Below are positions 36,701 to 42,878 of a DNA stretch of 64,000 nucleotides, piece after piece. Under the pieces are notes generated by a model that ran no database searches, was not told the DNA's origin, and worked only from the letters and a program-made list of their open reading frames with translations. The translations under genes were made by a program, and so were the position numbers. Source of the stretch: Bacteroidales bacterium (GTDB lineage Bacteria; Bacteroidota; Bacteroidia; Bacteroidales; UBA932); assembly GCA_028690215.1 (NCBI GenBank), contig JAQVBQ010000005.1:30144-94143 (forward strand), given 5' to 3'. Each line of letters opens with the position of its first letter. The first letter of the stretch is position 1.

Positions 36701-37335
36701 AGTTTGCTTTTGAAGTTGACCATTTCACCACAAACACCCTTTCACAGATAAAGGAGTTGCTTGACAGGGCACCGAAAGAGAGTGCTATACAGGGCAAGGA
36801 GGTTATAATTGCAGGAATCATAACAAATGTGAAGATCTCATACACAAAGGTGGGTTCTAAGCCTTATGCCAACTTTACGGTAGAGGATTACGGCGGAACT
36901 TTCAGTTTTACCCTCTTCTCTAAAGATTATGAGAACTATATGCAGTATATGCAGCCTAATCTTCCACTGTTAATCAAGTGTGCTATTTTACCGAGGTTCT
37001 CTTTTGGTGCCAATAAACAGGAGGCGCCTAAGGAGTATGAGTTGAAGATCAAGGGTATGAGACATCTTGCCAATACCAAGGAGGACTTTATCAAGCAGGT
37101 TACATTGGATCTCCCTGTTACATCTCTTACATCAGATGTCAGGAAAAACCTTGTTAAAAGGTTAAAGGAGAATCCAGGGACGGCTGTCTTGACAATCAAT
37201 GTGCTTGACTATACAAACAAATTGAGTGTGGAGTTTATCTCTACAAAGTTTAAGGTTTCTCTGGATCAGGATATGCTTAACTATCTGAACTCAGTTTCAA
37301 TCGGCTGCTCTTTCACTCCAACCCTGAGCTTTTAG
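33748..37335 (+). CDS. dnaE: DNA polymerase III alpha subunit
   Basis: A 1195-residue replicative polymerase. The PHP domain starts with HLHVHTQYSVLDGA (4-17). The polymerase palm carries VGPGRGSAAGSVVAYCL (near 371-387) and the catalytic acidic motif PDIDIDFDDDGR (near 408-419). A helix-hairpin-helix region (near GIKGVGSAAVDSIV, about 850) and an OB fold (about 1000-1070) follow. It builds DNA on both strands as the core of the holoenzyme. A possible weak -7 box (TACCTTTA) lies at 33715-33722. Its last 39 bases overlap the 3' end of the convergent ThiL-homologue gene. Confidence 0.96.
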   Translation: MPFVHLHVHTQYSVLDGAANIKNLFKKASEDKQVALAITDHGNMFGVKEFLDTAKKYPDVKPIVGCEFYLTREGRFNKRGREDQGAYHLILLAKNHNGYKNLIKLASYAYIEGFYYKPKIDRELLEKYSSDLICSSACLGGEVPQAIIEWNLREAEETILWYKNLFGEDYYLELQRHETNLPGANATVFITQQFVNEEIVKLAKKHSIKCIATNDVHFVNKEDGDAHDRLICLTTNSDVDDPKRMRYTKQEYLKTQEEMETIFSDIPQVLENTLEIVEKIEKYSIESDPILPVFPIPEQYDNSDDYLRDLTYKGAVSRYGDLTSEITERIDFELGTIKRMGYPDYFLIVQDFISAARNMGVSVGPGRGSAAGSVVAYCLTITDVDPIKYKLLFERFLNPDRISLPDIDIDFDDDGRSKVYRYVEDKYGKDHVSHVITFGTMGAKTAIRDIARIQKLPLNESDRLAKLVPMRFSDDNNGDKVEVSLDNCIKQVPEIAEAFKSEDPLVRDTMEFAKKLEGNVRNVGVHACAVIIGRDDLREFIPISTAKDKESGEDIWVSQYEGSHIEKVGMLKMDFLGLKTLSIIKDSIENIKRSRGFVLDINSIPLDDKTTYDLFSRGDSVATFQFESDGMRKWLRELKPTKLEDLIAMNALYRPGPMDYIPDFVDRKQGRKQIEYDLPEMEEILAETYGVTVYQEQVMLLSQALAGFTKGEADKLRKAMGKKDKKLMDELKTKFISGGTERGHSEEILEKIWKDWTAFASYAFNKSHSTCYAWIGYQTAYLKANYPAEYMAATLSRNLNNIEEITKLMDECKRMGLKVLGPDVNESANNFTVNKKGDIRFGMAGIKGVGSAAVDSIVKAREEGDAPFSSVFDFIERINIGVVNRKTIESLVFAGAMDCFEEVKRAQYMLPTLKEDTFLDALLKYANKFQYDVLNGGNSLFGESETIKLTPPEIPPLTVEVNKYDLLNREKELVGMYLSAHPLDQFAFEVDHFTTNTLSQIKELLDRAPKESAIQGKEVIIAGIITNVKISYTKVGSKPYANFTVEDYGGTFSFTLFSKDYENYMQYMQPNLPLLIKCAILPRFSFGANKQEAPKEYELKIKGMRHLANTKEDFIKQVTLDLPVTSLTSDVRKNLVKRLKENPGTAVLTINVLDYTNKLSVEFISTKFKVSLDQDMLNYLNSVSIGCSFTPTLSF

Positions 37336-38334
37336 CTCTATCTCCGCTCCGTCAGGAGTTACCAGACAGGCATAGCCACTGTCAGATGTCAGGTGGCCTA
37401 TAACGTCAAGTTGCGGCAATTCTCTCTTGATTGTCTCATATTTTGACAGAGGAACGGTATAGAGAATCTGAAAATCATCACCTCCGTTCAGCGCGGCTGT
37501 TATTGCATCCATGTGCAACTCTTCAGCCATTTCGAATGTCTGGGAGGCAATAGGGATTTTATCAAGAAAGACCTTTGCACCAAGATTGCTCTTTTTGCAG
37601 ATATATTTGACTGCATCGGCAAGCCCGTTTGTGATGAAAACTCCGTCTGATGGCAGAATGTCATTATTTGCGAAGGATTCACCGACAGATGTGTTAACCT
37701 GAGGGCTGAGGTAGGATTGAAGTATGAATTTATATCCCTCTAATTGTGGCTGAACTCCGGGATTGTTGTTGAAGAGGAGCTTCTCTCTCTCCAGAAGCTG
37801 CAGACCCATAAAAGCGGCACCAACATTTCCGGTTATACACAAAAGCTCTCCTGATTGTGCTTTCGGAGTTTGAACAAACACCTCCGTTTTTTGTTTTCCT
37901 TGGGATGATAAGCTAATGGTAAGCCCTGTGAGAGATGAGGACAAATCCAGAGATATGTTTGTAATCTTGTTTTCTTGCAGAGCAGCGGAAACTCCACTCC
38001 AGAGTTCTTCAACATCCTCTATACAGAATCTTTTAGAGAGGCCGATGTTTAGAGAAAGAGCGCAAGGAGTGTAATTATGGGCAATGATTGGTCCAAACAC
38101 GCTCAGAACAGCTTTGTAACCAAGGTGTTTCAACGGTGTGTATATGAGATCAAAGTCTATTCCCTCCAAAAGAAGTTTTTGGGAAGAGATCCAGTGGTGC
38201 CCGGCTTCCTCACCGAAGCAGACAGTATCGGAGAGTGAAGACCCGACAGTAGTTAGAAGGCGGTCTATGAGCCCAACCCTGCCAATTTCTTCTATCGGTG
38301 TTCTTTTTGGAGTGCTGTCGTTTGCTTTAGTCAT
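37297..38334 (-). CDS. ThiL (thiamine-monophosphate kinase) homologue with lost catalytic residues
   Basis: A 345-residue AIR-synthase-fold protein aligning with Bacteroidales ThiL throughout (LLLEGIDFDLIYTPLKHLGYK at 54-74, SSSLTGLTIS at 132-141, NVGAAFMGLQLLEREK at 170-185, ALNGGDDFQILYTVP at 281-295). Active ThiL needs several Asp-rich sites: GDDAA, the STD/TTD before LLEG, SDIxAM, GGDT and SDGL. Here those positions read LSDTVC (34-39), SSQ (50-52), VFGPII (79-84), SLDL (128-131) and FITNGL (233-238). Only the late GGDD is kept. It is therefore probably not a working kinase. There is no frameshift, so it appears to be maintained. It is divergent from sufB. Confidence 0.8.
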   Translation of the reverse strand: MTKANDSTPKRTPIEEIGRVGLIDRLLTTVGSSLSDTVCFGEEAGHHWISSQKLLLEGIDFDLIYTPLKHLGYKAVLSVFGPIIAHNYTPCALSLNIGLSKRFCIEDVEELWSGVSAALQENKITNISLDLSSSLTGLTISLSSQGKQKTEVFVQTPKAQSGELLCITGNVGAAFMGLQLLEREKLLFNNNPGVQPQLEGYKFILQSYLSPQVNTSVGESFANNDILPSDGVFITNGLADAVKYICKKSNLGAKVFLDKIPIASQTFEMAEELHMDAITAALNGGDDFQILYTVPLSKYETIKRELPQLDVIGHLTSDSGYACLVTPDGAEIELKAQGWSERAAD

Positions 38335-38351
38335 GGTATTTATTTTGTACG

Positions 38352-38359
38352 CAAAAATA
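38352..38359 (-). promoter_or_regulatory. -7 box (TATTTTTG) for the ThiL homologue
   Basis: A TAnnTTTG match on the minus strand 17 bases before the ATG at 38334, 13 bases from the sufB box on the other strand. Confidence 0.5.
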
Positions 38360-38372
38360 GCTTAAAAAGATA

Positions 38373-38380
38373 TAACTTTG
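38373..38380 (+). promoter_or_regulatory. -7 box (TAACTTTG) for the suf operon
   Basis: A perfect TAnnTTTG box ending only 7 bases before the sufB ATG, which would give a nearly leaderless mRNA. Confidence 0.5.
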
Positions 38381-38387
38381 CACCACG

Positions 38388-39821
38388 ATGAGCGAAAATG
38401 ATATAATTCAGAAGGTAACCGAGGCCGATTACGAACATGGTTTCGAGACGGTTCTCGATCAGGAATACTTCCCGAAGGGGCTTAATGAGGAGATAATTAA
38501 AAATATCTCCAAGAAGAAAAATGAGCCTGAATGGTTGCTTGAGTTCAGACTTAAGGCATACAACAAGTGGTTGACAATGAAGATGCCTACATGGCCCCAT
38601 CTTAAGATTCCCGAAATTGATTATCAGGATATTATCTATTTTGCCGCTCCAAAGCAAAAGGAGGCGAGCTCAGAGATTGATCCTGAATTACAGGCAACAT
38701 TTGATAAACTCGGAATCCCTCTGGATGAGAGAAATGTACTTGCAGGAGTAGCAGTGGACGCTGTATTTGATTCTGTTTCGGTTAAGACTACTTTCCGTGA
38801 ATCATTGGCAGAGAAAGGCATTATATTCTGCTCTTTTTCAGAAGCTGTACGGGACTATCCCGATCTTATAAAGCAGCATCTTGCATCTGTTGTGCCATAC
38901 GGGGATAATTATTTTGCAGCATTGAACTCTGCAGTCTTCAGTGACGGATCTTTCTGCTATATTCCCAAAGGGGTAAGGTGCCCGATGGAGCTTTCGAGCT
39001 ACTTTAGGATTAATGCAAAAGGGACAGGGCAGTTTGAGAGGACTCTCATCGTTGCCGAAGAGGGTTCTTATGTAAGTTATCTTGAGGGTTGCACGGCTCC
39101 TAAAAGGGATGAAAATCAACTTCATGCAGCTGTTGTTGAAATAGTGGTAATGAAAGATGCCGAGGTGAAATATTCAACCGTTCAGAACTGGTACCCGGGT
39201 GACTCACAAGGCAGAGGCGGTATATACAACTTTGTTACGAAGCGTGGAATCTGCAAAGGGGAGAACAGTAAGCTATTCTGGGCCCAGGTGGAAACCGGTT
39301 CTGCAATAACTTGGAAATATCCGAGTACAATACTCAGGGGCGACAACTCCATGTCAGAATTCTACTCTGTTGCAGTGACAAACCATCATCAGCAGGCAGA
39401 TACCGGCACAAAGATGATTCACATAGGAAAGAACACAAGGAGCAGGATTGTGAGCAAGGGAATATCTGCCGGCGTAAGTGAAAACAGCTACAGAGGATTG
39501 GTTAAAGTCCTTCCCAACGCCGAAGGTGCAAGAAATTTCACACAGTGTGACTCTTTGCTTCTTGGCGACAAATGCGGCGCTCATACTTTCCCCTATATAG
39601 AGAACGAGAATGAGACTGCGATTCTGGAACATGAGGCTACAACCTCCAAGATAAGTGATGACCAGCTCTTTTATTGTCAGCAGAGAGGCATAGGCATGGA
39701 AGATGCTGTCGGGCTTATAGTTAATGGTTACGCAAAAGAGGTTCTCAATCAGCTTCCTATGGAATTTGCAGTAGAGGCTCAGAAACTTTTACAGGTTACA
39801 CTTGAGGGAAGTGTCGGTTAA
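38388..39821 (+). CDS. sufB: Fe-S cluster assembly scaffold SufB
   Basis: A 477-residue scaffold subunit of the SUF Fe-S assembly complex. It has the family N-terminus [17 protein letters not shown] (45-61), the beta-helix core with [24 protein letters not shown] (near 212-235, including the Cys thought to receive sulfur) and [20 protein letters not shown] near the C-terminus. SufB binds SufC and SufD and builds the cluster. It heads an operon sufB-pnuC-sufC-sufD. No sufS or sufE lies nearby, so the sulfur donor must be encoded elsewhere. Confidence 0.96.
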   Translation: MSENDIIQKVTEADYEHGFETVLDQEYFPKGLNEEIIKNISKKKNEPEWLLEFRLKAYNKWLTMKMPTWPHLKIPEIDYQDIIYFAAPKQKEASSEIDPELQATFDKLGIPLDERNVLAGVAVDAVFDSVSVKTTFRESLAEKGIIFCSFSEAVRDYPDLIKQHLASVVPYGDNYFAALNSAVFSDGSFCYIPKGVRCPMELSSYFRINAKGTGQFERTLIVAEEGSYVSYLEGCTAPKRDENQLHAAVVEIVVMKDAEVKYSTVQNWYPGDSQGRGGIYNFVTKRGICKGENSKLFWAQVETGSAITWKYPSTILRGDNSMSEFYSVAVTNHHQQADTGTKMIHIGKNTRSRIVSKGISAGVSENSYRGLVKVLPNAEGARNFTQCDSLLLGDKCGAHTFPYIENENETAILEHEATTSKISDDQLFYCQQRGIGMEDAVGLIVNGYAKEVLNQLPMEFAVEAQKLLQVTLEGSVG

Positions 39822-39837
39822 ATCTGAAATATAGAAG

Positions 39838-40488
39838 ATGGAACTTTTCAGCATAAATAACATACTGTTTTCAATCGGAGGTCAGGGAGTGAGCCTGATA
39901 GAGCTGATATCCGTGGTGGCAGGTCTGACATGTGTATATCTGGCAACACGGGCCAAAGTGGCAAACTTCTGGGTCGGCTATGCATACAATATTCTGCTGT
40001 TCATCCTTTTTTACCAAAAGGGGCTCTATTCCAGCATGTTGGTTCAGCCGGTCTCATTCGCAATAAACTTTTACGGACATTACAGGTGGACCCATCCGCG
40101 TACCGGAGAGCAGAACGAGAAGCACCAACTGAAGATATCTGTCATGTCAAACCAAAAGAGAGCCTATTTCCTGGCGCAGATAGTTGTGATCGGGGCAATA
40201 TGGGGAACAGCTCTCACATTCCTGGACAACATCTGGCCCTCTGTTTTCAGCGAAGCCAGGACACCATATCTTGATGCAATAATTACAGTAACAATTCTCA
40301 CGGCACAGTATCTTTCTGCCCAGAAACGACTCGAGTGCTGGGGAGCGTGGTTCCTTGTAAATACAACAAATATAACACTCTATATTCTAGCCGGATTGGT
40401 ATTCATGCCTCTTGTGAGTGCAGGGTATCTTGTGCTGGCCTTCTTCGGATTTTCAATGTGGAGAAGGGAGTGGAAAAGTAATAACTAA
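39838..40488 (+). CDS. pnuC: PnuC-family vitamin transporter inside the suf operon
   Basis: A 216-residue inner-membrane protein with about seven or eight hydrophobic segments. The PnuC signature region is visible: FWVGYAYNILLFILFYQKGL (42-61), then LVQPVSFAINFYGHYRW (65-81). PnuC proteins take up nicotinamide riboside; close relatives PnuT and PnuX carry thiamine and riboflavin. It lies 16 bases after sufB and 20 bases before sufC. The ligand is not certain. Thiamine is worth considering because a ThiL homologue is divergent from this operon. Confidence 0.85.
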   Translation: MELFSINNILFSIGGQGVSLIELISVVAGLTCVYLATRAKVANFWVGYAYNILLFILFYQKGLYSSMLVQPVSFAINFYGHYRWTHPRTGEQNEKHQLKISVMSNQKRAYFLAQIVVIGAIWGTALTFLDNIWPSVFSEARTPYLDAIITVTILTAQYLSAQKRLECWGAWFLVNTTNITLYILAGLVFMPLVSAGYLVLAFFGFSMWRREWKSNN

Positions 40489-40508
40489 AAAAGTAAATAT
40501 TAAACAAT

Positions 40509-41252
40509 ATGTTAGAAATTAAAGGCTTGCGTGCTTCAGTCGAGGGCAAGGAGATTTTAAAGGGGATAGATTTCTCTGTAAAGGCCGGTGAGGTTCATGC
40601 CATCATGGGGCCTAACGGGTCGGGAAAAAGCACACTCTCTGCAGTTCTTGCGGGAAGAGATCATTTTAATGTAACAGCCGGAGAGGTCAGATATCAGGGT
40701 GTAAACCTTCTTGAACTTGCTCCTGAAGAGAGAGCCCACATGGGAATATTTCTGGGATTCCAATATCCTGTTGAAATTCCGGGAGTAAGCAATGTAAATT
40801 TCATGAAGACAGCTATAAATGAGAAGAGGAAATTCGAGAATCTTCCACCACTCACAGCTGCAGAGTTTCTGAAGATGATGAGAGAGAAGATGGCGGTTGT
40901 GGAGATGGACAGCTCTTTCTCAAGCAGGGGTGTGAATGTGGGTTTTTCAGGAGGAGAGAAGAAAAGGAATGAGATTTTCCAGATGGCAATGCTTGATCCG
41001 AAACTTGCTATCCTGGATGAGACAGACAGTGGTCTGGATGTAGATGCCCTCAGAATAGTTGCATCAGGTGTCAATAAGCTTAAGACACCGGACAATGCCT
41101 TCATTGTCATAACACACTACCAGAGGTTGCTGGACTATATAGTACCGGACATTGTACATGTTTTGTATGACGGAAGGATTATCAAGACTGCCGGCAAGGA
41201 GCTCGCCATGGAGGTTGAGACCAGGGGATATGATTGGTTAATAAATAGTTAG
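40509..41252 (+). CDS. sufC: SUF system ATPase SufC
   Basis: A 247-residue ABC-type ATPase that powers the SufBCD scaffold in the cytosol. Walker A is GPNGSGKST (34-42), the signature is FSGGEKKRNE (near 146-155), and Walker B with the catalytic Glu is LAILDETDSGLD (near 166-177). It lacks membrane partners, as expected for SufC. The sufD start lies 3 bases after its stop. Confidence 0.96.
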   Translation: MLEIKGLRASVEGKEILKGIDFSVKAGEVHAIMGPNGSGKSTLSAVLAGRDHFNVTAGEVRYQGVNLLELAPEERAHMGIFLGFQYPVEIPGVSNVNFMKTAINEKRKFENLPPLTAAEFLKMMREKMAVVEMDSSFSSRGVNVGFSGGEKKRNEIFQMAMLDPKLAILDETDSGLDVDALRIVASGVNKLKTPDNAFIVITHYQRLLDYIVPDIVHVLYDGRIIKTAGKELAMEVETRGYDWLINS

Positions 41253-41255
41253 ACT

Positions 41256-42296
41256 ATGTCACTGCAGTATAAATATAATCCTGAAATACCGGAGGTATTC
41301 CGATGCAGGGTACCACTGCCCGGGACAGATCAGGCATACATGCTGAACGGCCGTCTGCGCGAAAATATCAAGGTTGAAGGGAAACTTGAGTTGAAACCGC
41401 AAGCGGAATCCGGATTCAGTGTGTCTGTATACCCCGGCGCGGCTTTAGCGGATACTCTCCAGATTATCAGTGTAAGAGACTCAAACGACGTAGATGACCT
41501 GCGGTTCTCAAACACCCTCTCCTTCGGTCAGGGCTCGGAATCTTCCATTCTTCTTTGTACCCATACATTGTCGATGGACGAGTTCCGTACGGAATCAGAC
41601 ATTGACATAACCCTTTCAGAGGGAAGCCGTGCAAATATTGTAGTAATGCAGAATGAGCATAACGGTTCCTCGCACAAGATGAACTTCAAAATAAAACAGT
41701 CAAAGGATTCTTATCTGAGAATGAATATAATCTCACTTCACGGGGCAAAGCTGGAAAATGCAGTGAATGCTACGCTCGAAGGTGAGGGAGCTGTCTGTGA
41801 ATTAAACGGATTATATCTTGTTGACGGGAAACAGGAGATTGCCACATCGGTAAATATGACGCACCTTGTTCCTCATTGCCTCAGCTCACAGCTATTCAAA
41901 GGAATCCTGGATGACGAGTCAAAGGCTATTTTCAGCGGATTGATAAAAGTTGCCAAAGATGCACAGAAAACGGAGGCATACCAGGCAAACCACAATCTTC
42001 TGCTTTCTAGAAAGGCAAAGGTTTATGCCCAGCCTCAACTGGAAATCTATGCCGATGATGTCAAATGTTCGCATGGGGCAACAAGCGGAAGACTGGATGA
42101 ACTCGCTCTGTTTTATATGCGCTCAAGAGGAATAGGAATGCACGAGGCAAAGTTGCTTCAGCAGCTGGCTTTTGTTTACGATGTGCTTGAGAAGATCAAT
42201 AACGAAACACTCCGCATAAGACTCCAGGAGCTTGTAGAGTCAAGGCTCAGAGGTGAATTCGGTCAGTGTACGAATTGTAGTATGAATTGTTGTTAA
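41256..42296 (+). CDS. sufD: SufD, short form with Cys-rich tail
   Basis: A 346-residue beta-helix protein paired with SufB. The C-terminal family segment (QPQLEIYADDVKCSHGATSG near 265-284, then FYMRSRGIGMHEAKLL) is clear. It is about 100 residues shorter than the usual SufD because the N-terminal helical domain is missing. It ends in GQCTNCSMNCC, four cysteines in the last nine residues, which I cannot explain from the family. It closes the suf gene set; DUF2147 follows 18 bases later. Confidence 0.92.
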   Translation: MSLQYKYNPEIPEVFRCRVPLPGTDQAYMLNGRLRENIKVEGKLELKPQAESGFSVSVYPGAALADTLQIISVRDSNDVDDLRFSNTLSFGQGSESSILLCTHTLSMDEFRTESDIDITLSEGSRANIVVMQNEHNGSSHKMNFKIKQSKDSYLRMNIISLHGAKLENAVNATLEGEGAVCELNGLYLVDGKQEIATSVNMTHLVPHCLSSQLFKGILDDESKAIFSGLIKVAKDAQKTEAYQANHNLLLSRKAKVYAQPQLEIYADDVKCSHGATSGRLDELALFYMRSRGIGMHEAKLLQQLAFVYDVLEKINNETLRIRLQELVESRLRGEFGQCTNCSMNCC

Positions 42297-42314
42297 CCAC
42301 TAAAACCTACAGAT

Positions 42315-42764
42315 ATGAAAATTTCTAAACTTATTATTGTACTGCTATTTTTATTTGCAGGCAAGACAATCTATGCCCAGACCGACAAGATTGTCGGCAT
42401 GTGGTACACTATAGATGAAGATGGAAACAAGAAATCACTTGTTAAAATATACAGGGCAACAAACGGAACATTTGAGGGTGTCATAGAAAAACTGCTGACA
42501 GGAGATCCTGCCCGCAAGTGCGTAAATTGCACCGGTGCCGAGAAAGGAAAGCCAATAGCCGGAATGATTTTTATTAAAAATCTGAGACCCGGCGGAGGCA
42601 AGCTCTCGGGAGGAACAATCCTTGATCCCGCAAACGGCAAGATATATAGCTGTACGATCTCTCTAGATAAAGGTGGTAGTAAGCTAAAAGTCAGAGGATC
42701 ATTGGATAAGTCCGGTCTTTTAGGCAGGAATCAGACCTGGGAAAAAGCCCCTTCTGTTGATTAA
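42315..42764 (+). CDS. DUF2147 secreted protein
   Basis: A 149-residue protein with a signal peptide (about 1-21). The mature part starts with IVGMWYTIDEDGNKKSLVKI (26-45), followed by a CVNC pair and LDPANGKIYSCTISLDKGGS (about 103-122). This is a DUF2147 (lipocalin-like fold) protein of unknown function. The domain repeats a W-Y-x-D-G pattern typical of the family. It follows sufD by 18 bases, so it may be on the same transcript, but no functional link to Fe-S assembly is known. Confidence 0.85.
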   Translation: MKISKLIIVLLFLFAGKTIYAQTDKIVGMWYTIDEDGNKKSLVKIYRATNGTFEGVIEKLLTGDPARKCVNCTGAEKGKPIAGMIFIKNLRPGGGKLSGGTILDPANGKIYSCTISLDKGGSKLKVRGSLDKSGLLGRNQTWEKAPSVD

Positions 42765-42813
42765 GTGTTGATAAGATTTAACACATTAACTCAGTTTCTC
42801 CATCATTTTACTA

Positions 42814-42821
42814 TATTTTTG
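42814..42821 (+). promoter_or_regulatory. -7 box (TATTTTTG) for nrdJ-ispE
   Basis: A TAnnTTTG match 57 bases before nrdJ. I saw no cobalamin riboswitch or NrdR-like paired boxes in this stretch. Confidence 0.45.
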
Positions 42822-42878
42822 TAACAGTCGGAAGAGTAATCTCTCGGCTTTTTCTATCATTTTAATTATTACAAACTT

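Noticed and set aside
38335..38387. TPP riboswitch between the ThiL homologue and sufB
   Set aside because: The gap is too short and lacks the TPP core.
42765..42878. Cobalamin riboswitch before nrdJ
   Set aside because: No B12-box-like sequence or extended fold is visible in the short leader.
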